From: Molanna angustata
Lineage: Eukaryota > Arthropoda > Insecta > Trichoptera > Molannidae
Direction: 5' to 3'
Assembly: GCA_963576475.1 (NCBI GenBank)
Contig: OY754980.1
Span: forward strand, 29,929,563 to 29,993,562
DNA: 64,000 nucleotides
The notes under the pieces are model-generated. The model made no database searches, was not told the DNA's origin, and saw nothing but the letters and a program-made list of their open reading frames with translations. Below are positions 10,961 to 20,577 of the stretch, piece after piece. Within the stretch, counting starts at the first letter, position 1, and each line of letters begins with the position of its first letter. The position numbers were made by a program, and so were the translations under genes.

Positions 10961-12639
10961 TCCCACTCCGATTCGTCCAAATTTATCTGTCTGAATTTTA
11001 GTATATGAGAAATGTCAAAAAGTTGACTGCATTTATACGGACCTCATTACGTCGAACCGCGCGGATGAAATCCTTTTACACAAGCGCCCGTTGGTTAATA
11101 GACATTTTCGTACTCTGAAACGAATCAGAATGGGACACAAATGTCCACATACCTGACACTACAACTTACAGGTACCTACAGAGCTGGCGTCCCACCCACA
11201 CAGCACTACAGACACCGTGCGAGAAAGAGACACCAACATCCACTACACCGTCGTTACAATATTTGTAAGTTGCCAGGTCGATATCTAATAAAAACATTTT
11301 TTCTTTTACAAATTTAAAATGATCATAATATAAATTCACAATTACAACAAATAGTAAACACTAAACAATTCAACTAGAAATTTATACAAAAATAAAAAGT
11401 AAAAAACAAAATATAATATACACCAATTTATAAACAAAATTAATTGCAATAAATAATTAAATTAAATGACAATTTAATTACAGAATAAATAGCACTTTAC
11501 AATTAAATTAAATTAGTATATTATAATGTGGATCATATCGCAAGTTCAACCTTTTTAGAGAAAGCATTTGATTGTTTAATTTTTTTACCAGCGCGTACTG
11601 TATTTTTTTGTTTTTTGAATGTTGTTTTTTGCTTTCAAGACGTGAAATGAATATAAAGAAAAAAATAAATAAACTATCAAGGAGTTACGTCATTTCAATC
11701 CATACAAATATTTCAGGAAAACAAAAAAAAATGTCGATTAGTTCCTGAATATTTCCTTAACATCCTTTCCTCGTTGCTATGGTCAGTATTATTATTTTTT
11801 CTTTTTTCCCTTAGTAAAACTGTACCAATTTTACTTTTGAGACTTTAAGTTGCTCGTGTTGGTTGGGAGCTATTGGCAATAGACCCAACTATTTTTATGA
11901 AGATAAAAAAAATAAATAAACAAATTAATTAATTATGTACCTAATTGAAATCAGAACTCATAGTATCAATAATATTACAGATATCTAACTCACATAACCA
12001 CGTTTATCGTATACATATTGTAGACAAAAAGTAGAATGAAAAAAATACTACCCAAGAATAAAATTAACATGAAACATCCAGTGGGGTTTGATTTTCTGAT
12101 ATAAATAAATAAATATTATATAAAATAGTGTAACGAATTAATTTTATTTTATTTTCGTGTACTAACCAATTGTTTGGAGCCAAGTCAAAATAATTCGTGA
12201 AAGTTCCCTAAGACTTGGTGATATTTTTTAACGTTTTATCCTAAGAGCATTATATCATTACATTCGTTGTTTCTCATCATCGGTGTGTTTTCAAATTTGT
12301 TACCTTGTCTGTATAAACAAAGTGTAAATTATTTATATAAATTTCCTCCTTTTATGGCTGGCTAACCGTTAGAATCCATTATTTGTTTATTCTCCAACGG
12401 CCTATTACCACATAGAGCTTCCACAGCTAGCTCTCATAATATACTTGGTATCTACACACATACACTCGTTTATGTACTCCTGCTACATTTTGCCAAAATA
12501 TACGCGCTTTAACGATAAAATGTACCTGTATGTTTTGTTGGCGACCTCTTCAATCTTTTTTGTGCCCTGATATTTACCCTAATTTTATTTTACTGTTTTG
12601 TACGAAAAAATATATGTACATATTTTATTTATATTTATT
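10961..12639. other. No gene recognised; GC-richer block at 11030-11260
   Basis: The block from 11030 to 11260 is distinctly less AT-rich than its surroundings, has no long ORF and matched nothing else in the window. The rest is AT-rich with no identifiable feature. Confidence 0.4.
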
Positions 12640-13110
12640 TATCTTTTTTACCTGATATAAACAAATTATATTTTTTACATCTTTTTTGTATATTTTAACG
12701 TTTTTTGTTTATTTTTTTACGTATTTTATACATGTTTTACATTATTTTTTACATGTTTTTCACATATTTTTTACGTGTTTTTTGTTTATTTTTTACGTGT
12801 CTTTTTCATTTTTTTACATATTTTTTTGCGTTTTTTGTTTATTTTTTACATATTTGTTACAAGATTTTCATTATTTTTTACATATTTTTGACATGTTTTT
12901 TGTTTACTTTTTACATATTTTTTGTTTATTATTTTTGCATGTTTTTCATTATTTTTTTTACATTTTTATACATGTTTTTCATTATTTTTTTTGATATTTT
13001 TTACATGTTTTTACTTATTTCGTTTTTTATTTTCATTTGATTTTATTTTTTTATTTAATTCTGTTTTTGTTTATATAATATATACTTATAATTCTGTTTT
13101 TTTTATTTAA
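12640..13110 (+). repeat. T-rich degenerate tandem tract
   Basis: About 470 bases of strongly strand-asymmetric sequence built from variants of TTTTTTACATATTTTT and TGTTTTTCATTATTTTTT. Open frames of 62-111 codons across it encode only Phe/Tyr/Ile/His-rich strings with no start context. They are an artefact of the low complexity and are not called as genes. Confidence 0.8.
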
Positions 13111-13604
13111 TATATAATGAATACTGGAGCACTATTTCCATGAGGCAATTTATTCCAACCATCCAGAATTATCTTTATATTAACATTGAACGCTATAATC
13201 CGCCACTACCAAGTTTTCAATGAAGTATTTAAATTATGTATGGAAATTTTTCAGCATTTTCATATGAAATGAGTTTGATTAATTATCTGAAAACTTGATA
13301 ATTCATCAATGCCATTTTATGAAAGTGGTGTACCTATTTACCAATTTTAAAATAAAAATATCAAATTTTAAGTTTCATGATCTATGTGGCTCTAAGCGAA
13401 TATTCACAACATACAAATTAGCAAAATTTGAAAAGACTTTTTGTCTATAATCGATGAATACATATGAATTAGCACGCCGTACAAAACACATGACATAGCA
13501 CACACACAAATACATTCTTATGAAATTTTCAGAATGCAATCTCAGAATGACACAAGTTAATTATCTGCAATAAAAAAATAACCTTTTAAAATTACGAAAA
13601 ATAT

Positions 13605-13780
13605 GAGGGGGGTCAAGCTGGCCAGTTACACCCTTATTCTTATTAGGTAGATAAGATTATAGGGAGTCTGAATCTAGATGAAAACCTCTCGATTGACGGG
13701 AATCGAACCGGCCAACCAAGAGACTGCATCGTGAGCCCAGATGTCCTGCATGGCCAAACCTGTTCCTCTTATTATGTGAA
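13605..13780 (-). mobile_element. SINE-C: single candidate tRNA-derived SINE
   Basis: The minus strand has GGCCATGCAGGACATCTGGG (A-box-like) and then GGCCGGTTCGATTCCCGTC, a perfect B-box core. A body ending in GGTGTAACTGGCCAGCTTGA follows. The head differs from both SINE-A and SINE-B. No second copy was seen in the window. Confidence 0.5.
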
Positions 13781-13847
13781 ACTGAAGGTTTTCACACAAT
13801 ATCTAAAATAACTCAGATATTCATAAAACAAGAAGGTTGATGAAGGG

Positions 13848-14131
13848 TGTATTAAATAATAAGAGATCAATTACTTACATGGTTTATTTTAACGAAGACA
13901 CAACATTAAAATATAATATTAATTACTAAATTATTAATACGTTTATGTAAATTATAATCTACAACAATTATTCGAGGATGAAATCAACTATCGACGAGTT
14001 GACAAACGCGCAGCGTAACAGGTATCGAAGGAGAGACCCCGAGCTGCGGCGTGCGCGCGTTTAAATATCGCGAAGTGCGTCATTGTTTCCTGGAGGGAGG
14101 TGTAGTGATGTGCGGGAACGTCCGTCACACA
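13848..14131 (-). mobile_element. Candidate solo LTR
   Basis: On the minus strand it begins TGTGTGACGGACGTTCCC and ends TTTAATACA, giving TG...CA boundaries. Inside are a TATA-like GATATTTAAAC (about 14061), a GC-rich leader and AATAAA about 35 bases before the end. That order (TATA, start, poly-A signal) is what an LTR has. No second LTR, primer-binding site or gag/pol is adjacent, and I could not see matching target duplications, so this stays a candidate. Confidence 0.45.
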
Positions 14132-14168
14132 TAGCTCTCCACTATATCCCCTTGGGTTAGTGAGGAGT

Positions 14169-14440
14169 AAAAAATAAAAAGATTGAATTTTTAAATTTAT
14201 TTATCATAATAATATTTATTTGTAATCAGATTCCAGAACAGAAATCAAACATTATTTTGAACCTGCCTTTGTACACATGTACATAAATTATATAAATAAA
14301 TAATAAATTAGGCACAAATATCCTTCCATATAGGGTGGACTGCCTATATTAAAATGGATTTGTCTTAAGGTATATTTTGAATGGTTTTAAATTCTAAGGT
14401 AGAAAAAAAAGAATATTTGCTACATAAAGTATATATATAT
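14169..14440. other. No gene recognised
   Basis: AT-rich flank of the preceding element. Nothing supportable. Confidence 0.45.
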
Positions 14441-14530
14441 ATTTTTTTTTTTATTTATTTATTTATTTATTTTACAAGAGTATTACACAATATTTTGACT
14501 AAGTTACAATATATGACAAAAATTACCGAT
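14441..14530 (-). mobile_element. LINE 3' tail (minus strand)
   Basis: T runs and TTTATTTATTTATTTATTTT followed by ACAAGAGTATTACACAATAT resemble other minus-oriented LINE ends in the window. Short and uncertain. Confidence 0.4.
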
Positions 14531-14542
14531 TATATATACCGA

Positions 14543-14598
14543 TTTTAAGAAATATTATTTTTCTATATAATTATATAGAAAAATAATATTTCTTAAAA
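14543..14598. repeat. Perfect 56-bp palindrome
   Basis: The left half (TTTTAAGAAATATTATTTTT then CTATATAA) is followed immediately by its exact reverse complement, with the axis between 14570 and 14571 and no loop. Confidence 0.9.
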
Positions 14599-14751
14599 AA
14601 ATATCACAATAACAAAGTTAAAAAAAAAACATAGGTATTGTTATTTAGATACAATCCTGGCGCTCGGTTCTCTCTGCTTACCCCGTAAAAAAACATGGCG
14701 TGATAGTATGTATGTATATGAAAGTTACAATCCTACATATTATGATTGAGA

Positions 14752-14912
14752 TGGGTGGTAGCAAAGTGGTTAGTGCGCTGGGTTAGTAATCCATTGGTCG
14801 CGAATTCGAATCCTCTCACGATTTCGTTCACCTATAGCACAATCATATGCTTAATTTAGGGAATGTATTTGGATGTATTTGTACTTGTAACTAGAGCCTG
14901 TTCATTATTTTT
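14752..14912 (+). mobile_element. SINE-A copy, diverged
   Basis: TGGGTGGTAGCAAAGTGGTT, AGTAATCCATTGGTCGCGAA and TTCGAATCC are followed by the shared body ATTTCGTTCACCTATAGCAC, CAATCATATGCTTAATTTAG and TTTGTACTTGTAAC. Several short deletions relative to the copy at 43.2 kb. Confidence 0.8.
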
Positions 14913-15579
14913 AGTAAAAAAATGTATTAACATGTATGCATTAAAATCAGTTAAAATATAATAAGAGTTTTCATTTGAATATCTTCAAAGACATATTCAT
15001 TTATTTAAAAAAAACCGTAAAAATAAATAAAATTATTTTTTTGTAATATCTATCGTTCATCACGTTTTTATTACATTAGCTTACCGTGCGTTTAAATCTT
15101 TTGTACTGATAAAAATGATTTTCATTATAATGATATGAATGAAAAAAAAAACAACTTTTATACCATGTAGGTAGGTACTTATAGGTCTTTTATGTCAATA
15201 TTCACTTAAGAAATACTCATTTTACATAATATACCATATTCGCCGTATCCCTCGCGGGGTAAGCATATATAACCAAATGCTAAATTATTGTGTATTGATA
15301 GGTACGCATCAATCGCTTCATCAACATTCATGCATCTTCTCACACACGTTCGTCTGTTGTTCATCATTTAATCATAAATATATACGAAAAATAATCTTTG
15401 AATTAGGTACTATGGATTACCTTTAATGATGATATTACGACGTCTCAATCGTTTCAACTTAAAAAAAAGATTTAGCTGTTACATATATCTGTCTAATAAG
15501 ACTTAATTGACAATCCTTCCCTATCCTCTCTCACATCCCACAATCTCTTGCTCCCTCATTTCTTAATTGCTGTGATTGC
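14913..15579. other. No gene recognised
   Basis: AT-rich with no recognisable repeat family or coding sequence. Confidence 0.45.
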
Positions 15580-15793
15580 CGACCGCCGTGGCACAGTTGG
15601 TAAGCCGTTTGGTTTGTGTGCGGGCGTCCTGGGTTCGATTCCCAGCAGAGGAGAAATTTATTTAAATTTACATCTCACGCAAATATTGCTTCTCTGGGCT
15701 GGAAACACTGGTTATTTGGAAGAAATTGCCATACGGCAATAAACTCACCACTTGCGCAGGGTGCAAGGAAGTGTTCTATTATTATTATTATTT
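15580..15793 (+). mobile_element. SINE-B copy, near complete
   Basis: Best SINE-B copy in the window. Head: GACCGCCGTGGCACAGTTGG (A box TGGCACAGTTGG), then GGGTTCGATTCCCAGCAG (perfect B-box core GGTTCGATTCC). Body: CTTCTCTGGGCTGGAAACAC. Tail: TTGCCATACGGCAATAAACT, CTTGCGCAGGGTGCAAGG and an ATT run. Chance ORFs that cross it are not genes. Confidence 0.9.
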
Positions 15794-15869
15794 TACATTT
15801 AATAATGAAACGTGTTTATCTTTCTGTGTGATTTATGTTTAATATGCTTACCACTATACTATGTATAGC

Positions 15870-15955
15870 CTCACGTTGCTTTGGTTGGTTGAAAGAAATT
15901 GCTTTATGGCAATAAACTCGCCATTGTACACAAGAAGTAAATAAATAAACAAAAA
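15870..15955 (+). mobile_element. LINE 3' tail
   Basis: GGTTGGTTGAAAGAAATTGC, TTATGGCAATAAACTCGCC and an AAGTAAATAAATAAAC end. It has the same GGCAATAAACTCGCC core as the SINE-B tail and the LINE end at 3175-3492, but no tRNA-like head. Confidence 0.6.
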
Positions 15956-16204
15956 GATCATATATCATTACTATTGTTAATCCGTTCGAAGAAAGGGCAT
16001 GTTTAGGTTATTTTACATACAAGAAAAAAATGGATAATAATGTTTCGGAAACATATTTACCATAACCCTTTTTTCCTGTCATCTGAATATCGCTCCGATA
16101 CATTTTGATATTACACAAATAAAATTTATTGTTGACATTCGATTTTAGGCAGCGGTGAAAAGGTTAACGACCCAAGGATTGGAAAATCCCTTTCTAGGAT
16201 ATTT
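15956..16204. other. No gene recognised
   Basis: A 117-codon minus-strand ORF spans 16126-16479 but reads through hAT-like terminal sequence and AT-rich DNA. I do not support it as a gene. Confidence 0.4.
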
Positions 16205-16310
16205 TCTCCGCCAGTTGTTCTCAACCTTTTGGATCCGTCGATTCTCAGAGTGTCGGCAAAGAGGCAAATCAAGGCGCACACACTGTGCGAGATAAAAAGG
16301 GGCGCGATGT
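16205..16310 (+). mobile_element. Possible hAT transposon terminal remnant
   Basis: CAGTTGTTCTCAACCTTTTG GATCC resembles the CAGTGGTTCTCAACC-type terminal repeat seen on many hAT-derived elements. It is followed by moderately GC-rich sequence. The opposite end was not found, so the call rests on one terminal motif. Confidence 0.35.
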
Positions 16311-16540
16311 TATCGTTTTTATCGTTATCTGATAGTGAAATGAGAATTTTCACAATGTACGAAAAATAAACTCTTTTAAATAAGTGACTTTTAGATTTTC
16401 GCCTAAATTTATTCTTTCGATAATATTGAGGGAAATTTATAAAACGAAAAAATATCACTTTGGATTGAAGGAATATCATTATATATGGTAATCGATTTAT
16501 TTATGTTTAATAGTGATTAATTGCATATAACTTATTTTTA

Positions 16541-16640
16541 TTTATTTATTTATGTACACAATATACGGCATAAGCCATTTACTTGTTCCAATACTAATAA
16601 TTAATTACAAAGATACATATAATTAGACATTATTGTTATA
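16541..16640 (-). mobile_element. LINE 3' tail (minus strand)
   Basis: TTTATTTATTTATTTATGTA then ATACGGCATAAGCCATTTAC repeats the tail-plus-CGGC layout found at 10811 and 59486. Confidence 0.45.
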
Positions 16641-16704
16641 TATGAAATAGAAATGTTACACTAAATTCCCTAGCACTGCGACATCTTTGTTAACTTCCGG
16701 TTTA

Positions 16705-17377
16705 TTAAGAGGGTGACTGCTGCCAACGTACCTATTTTTTCAATTTGATATACCATCATTATTACTAAACGAATCATTTTGAAAAAAATAACCTAGTTAG
16801 TTTGGATATTCATAAAGAGAAATATACCTTAACTTAATGATTATGTTCTGTATATATTCTTGTAGGAAAATAATAAGCATACCCCGATTTTAGACATTTA
16901 TCTGAAATATCTAAAAAAAATATAAGGTATAGAGCAATATTTTTTTTTATTAATTAAAGAAGAACAAAATACCTGGAAAAAATGATATGACGTTGCATTA
17001 ACGCATCAGGTAAAGTAAATAAACCAAAAAAACTTTAATTACGCAATGGCGCTGATTGGAAAATAAATGTTTTTTTTAGGTTTATTTACTAAACCTGAAG
17101 CATTAATGCAACGTCACATAATATTTTTCTAGATATTTTTGTCTTCTTTAACTTAAAAAAAAATATATATTACTCTACGCCTTATAGTTTATTAAAACAT
17201 ATGATAAACGTTGAAAATCGGGGTATGCCATTATTTTTCTACAAGAATTTATACAGAACATTATCAAAAAGTTAAGGTATTTTTTTGTTTATTTATATCC
17301 AAATTATCTAAATTATTTTTTTCAAAACGATTTGATAAGAAATAATGATAGGTACGTTGGCAGCAGTCCCCCCTTAA
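16705..17377. mobile_element. TTAA-flanked full-length palindromic element (673 bp)
   Basis: The left end TTAAGAGGGTGACTGCTGCC and right end GGCAGCAGTCCCCCCTTAA are inverted copies, each bordered by TTAA (16705-16708, 17374-17377). The inverse match continues through the interior: ACGTACC, GCATACCCCGATTTT versus AAAATCGGGGTATGC, and TGACGTTGCATTAACGC versus GCATTAATGCAACGTCA. It reaches a small centre near 17045. TTAA target duplications are characteristic of piggyBac-type transposition. There is no coding capacity; the whole element could fold into one hairpin. Confidence 0.8.
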
Positions 17378-17504
17378 TATAATTAGTAAAGTTGCTGCAT
17401 TTAAAATATAATTTTGAAAAATTCGTTCAAACTAAAGGACATTGATCGCACGTGCATATCAACCATTTACTTATGATCTTGATAATAATGATTTTTAAAT
17501 TAAT

Positions 17505-17645
17505 CAATATGTCCTTGGAACAATAACATTCATATAATACATCCACATAATATTTCCTAAAATAAAGCATATTTGCTTATGCTATAAGTGAACGAAATCG
17601 TTCGTGGTAGGATAAGAACTCGTGACCCTAGATTTAACAGAGCAA
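17505..17645 (-). mobile_element. SINE-A copy, decayed
   Basis: The minus strand contains GAACGAAATCG-type junction words: CGATTTCGTTCACTTATAGC, AAGCAAATATGCTTTATTTT and TGTTCCAAGGACATATTGAT. The tRNA-like head (about 17600-17645) is recognisable only in part. Confidence 0.6.
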
Positions 17646-18344
17646 ACATTAATTACAGTGGATCAAAATTACATTTTTTACACATTTACTAACGATTTCG
17701 ATCAAGAATCGTCCGAAGAGAAGTTAAATTAAATTAAAAAGGTCAAAATTTGTAATTATATTTTGAAGTATTAAAAATTAGGTACGATTAAAAAAATAAA
17801 CGATTCATGTTGTACTCGGCGTCGATATCAAAATATTCGCGCTATGCTTTCAATTTCCGTAAAATTTCTTTCTATTTTCAATTTCATCCCTTCCTTCCAT
17901 TAGAGTTTCGATTCAAACCAAAGCCGCTAACGGAGACCTATTTCCTCCGTGTTTTAAATTCCGCTGTCCGCCGTTAGACACAATCGAATTGTTGTCGCTC
18001 AATTGGCCCCCGGTAATGTCGTTTGGAGGCGAAAATTCGAAAGGCTCACTTCGGCGAGCCAAAAATGGCCATTATTTGCTATTTCCATTGATATTACGTT
18101 TCACTGCGGCTTAATCGATAAATTCACTCAGACACGAGAGTTAATGTGAAAAAAATCTCCACCCCTAACAAGAAATAAATGTAGGCATTTGAACTTGTAA
18201 GTGTATTCAAAGTTGAATAACTCTTAAATGTACCTATGAATCATTTTTTTGTGATTCTCAATTTAAAACGAAAATGTATAATTATTTTTTATCAATTAAA
18301 CGGTTACGTATTATCTAGGTACAGAAATTTCGAATAAATTAAAA
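17646..18344. other. No gene; GC-richer unique block at 17890-18130
   Basis: 17890-18130 stands out from the AT-rich background and contains CCGCCGTTAGACACAATCG, CCCCCGGTAATGTCG and CTCACTTCGGCGAGCC, the last a small hairpin (GGCTCGCC complement). There is no long ORF and no match elsewhere in the window, so it is a candidate regulatory or conserved non-coding block. Confidence 0.4.
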
Positions 18345-19495
18345 ATTGGTTCTGTGAAATTGTTTAAATTTTTCAAAATATTCAAATTCAGTATTTTACT
18401 GTCCAAATATTTACCGATTTTTAATTATCTCAATAGAGACGAAGTTGGAATATTTACTGCAGGAGAACCGGGAAATCAAGGCACCTACAGGGCTTACGAC
18501 TTGTCATCGGCTGGTTTACGTGATCACTTTATGCGCTTGCACAACGTTTACCATCGCGTAAAGTGATCACGTAAACCAGCCGATGACAGGTCGTAAGCCC
18601 TGTAGGTGCCTTGATTTCCCGGTTCTCCTACAATAAATATTCCAACTTCGTCTCTATTGAGATAATTAAAAAATCTGTTAAAAAATACCTTTGACTCCCG
18701 ACAGAGAAAAAAATCCAATGTTTGCGCATGTTCAATAATAAAAATATTCCAAATATTTAGTTGCGATACACATACGGATGGGAGAAAAGCTCTTCCGTAA
18801 CAAAAAAAATGTATTTTTAGTAACACTTGTGGTATTTAGCATATTTATTTTTTTATTTTATAAAAAGGGTACATCGACAAACATCCAGCTTACAATTTTC
18901 ATAAAAATAAAATAATATTGGTTATTATTATGAGTGCTGGACGTCCAATTATGGATGCACACAAAATTACATGAGCTCGTATTCAATCACACAAGTAAGA
19001 GTTAAATAAGAGAAAATTAGGTTACAAAAGTTAAGTAAAAAAATAAAAAATAGGTATGAGAATTGTTGCTCTCATTATTTACAAAAAAAAACCAATTCTC
19101 TCAATAGATGGCGTTACAACAAAAATAAATAAAAAATAATAAGAATGTTGTTCATAATTTCACACATAGATGGCTGTAGTAAAAATTCCTTATTTTCAAG
19201 CGAAAAGAATTTCAGTATTACAATATATAGAACTTTCAAAATTGAATTGATAGGGATCTCATTAAAAAGGCATAATTGGTGAACGTTGCGCAAGCGCATA
19301 AAGCGATCACGTAAACCAGCCGATGACAGGTCGTTAACCCTGTAGGTGCCTTGATTTCCCGGTTCTCCTACAGTAAATATTCCAACTTCGTCTCTATTGG
19401 GATAATTAAAAATCTGTTAAAAAATACCTTTGACTCCCGACAGGGAAAAAATCCAATGTTTGCGCATATGCAATAATAATAATATTCGATAACGC
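18345..19495. repeat. 440-bp cyclic repeat, locus 1 (inverted pair plus tandem unit, LINE-interrupted)
   Basis: I divide the repeat into modules: A (CAGCCGATGACAGGTCGT, CCTGTAGGTGCCTTGA, CCAACTTCGTCTCTATTGAG), B (GACTCCCGACAGGG, CCAATGTTTGCGTATATGCA) and C (AATAGATGGCGTTAC, CATAGATGG, GAACGTTGCGCAAGCGCATA). Here A lies inverted at 18427-18545, then A and B forward (18556-18750), an inserted LINE tail, C (19060-19300), A and B again (19305-19495). The facing A modules form a long hairpin. Apparent ORFs here are by-products. Confidence 0.8.
18841..18950 (-). mobile_element. LINE 3' tail inserted in the cyclic repeat
   Basis: TTTATTTTTTTATTTTATAA then AAGGGTACATCGACAAACAT is unlike the cyclic repeat around it and resembles other minus-oriented LINE ends. 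It separates module B from module C. Confidence 0.4.
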
Positions 19496-19603
19496 AACAT
19501 GTTTAAATTATTAATTTGATTTGTTTCCTACACAATTGATGTTTTCAGCTAAAATATCCCGGACTGCTGTGATAATAATCAGTACTAGTACGGTGAAAAT
19601 TAA

Positions 19604-19690
19604 AGTTCAGAGCGTTTGTACGGTTGATTCAACTAAAATGAGGTTAAGTTCAGAGCGTTTGTACGGTTGATTCAACTAAAATGAGGTTAA
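19604..19690 (+). repeat. 43-bp tandem duplication
   Basis: Two adjacent, essentially identical copies of a 43-base unit (AGTTCAGAGCGTTTGTACGG ... AAAATGAGGTTA) start at 19604 and 19647. Confidence 0.9.
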
Positions 19691-20577
19691 GTAATAAGGA
19701 AATGAACTAATTCATGACTTGGAGTAAAAACGTTCCTTAATAGGAACGATGAATTTTCAGCGTTATAGAACATGAACTTGGACGAAGTGGAATTGGAACG
19801 AACCTATTTTAGCTGGAACGTTCTTAAATAGTTATAAAATTGGGGGAATTGTGCTAATATTCTGACCCTGACAAGCAGTGCTGTGCAATCAATTTGATGA
19901 TATATACCTACCTTATGCGATGTATTGAATATTGACCCAACGATAAATACATAAATAAATTTAAAGATTTTTATATAATCTGCCTGTTACGATTATTTAA
20001 TTAAATAAACCATACGTTGAAATGCCTTTTTTTTCGAATATCTTACGTTTAGATTAAATAATCTTTCTTTGATGTTAAATGAATTCTAAATAACAAACCT
20101 TCCCTCGGGGCTTAAGACAAAATAATAAGATTGAAATTAAAGTTGTTTAAAAAAAATACGAAGTAGGGAATGAATTTCAGCTTACATACATTAGGAAATG
20201 GTCTGATTTGATTTATTTTATTAATATTCTTTGGAAATATCATATAACTCTTGAGGAGAAATATCATTTAATTTAGAGGTTATATAATTTTATCATTAAC
20301 TAAATATTGCGTTGGAGGGCTGAAATAAGAGTTCAATTAAACACAGTTACATTAATATAATGAGTTGTGTAGGTACCTGTTTTTTCGTACCCAAAGTTAA
20401 ACAATTCTTAAATGCATTTTCTTTGCCTCCTCGGAACAGGCTCAGCTAGAATGTTTGTAAGGTGGTTTTTAAATAAAGGTATAATATATTTTGCATTGCG
20501 TGACGTTTTATATTTTAAAACGATATCTTGTTAAATTATAGTAGATACATAAAAAGTTGAATGTACATTTAATATTT
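19691..20577. other. No gene recognised
   Basis: AT-rich; nothing supportable. The stretch 19496-19603 before the tandem duplication is also unassigned. Confidence 0.45.

Larger units (their letters stand above)
13198..14168 (+). mobile_element. ACTCCTCACTA-family DNA element, interrupted by a SINE and an LTR
   Basis: 13198-13604 matches the body of the copy at 23668-24194: AACTTGATA, ATTTTATGAAAGTGGTGT, AAATATCAAATTTTAAGTTT, CAAAATTTGAAAAG, then ACACAAGTTAATTATCTGCA. The right end resumes at 14132: CTCTCCACTATATCCCCTTG, ending TTAGTGAGGAGT. Between them sit SINE-C and an LTR-like segment. Non-autonomous; no transposase. Confidence 0.65.

Noticed and set aside
12686..13110. Phe/Tyr-rich, membrane-protein-like ORFs
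   Set aside because: T-rich low-complexity tract. The hydrophobic residues follow from TTT/TAT/ATT codons and the ORFs overlap in several frames.
15548..15831. ORFs across 15.5-15.8 kb
   Set aside because: They are translations of a SINE-B copy.
16126..16479. 117-codon minus-strand ORF
   Set aside because: It runs through hAT-like terminal sequence into AT-rich DNA with no recognisable domain.
18354..18826. Pair of ORFs sharing NYLNRDEVGIF
   Set aside because: The shared peptide arises because both read the same cyclic-repeat module A in its inverted copies. No independent evidence of coding.
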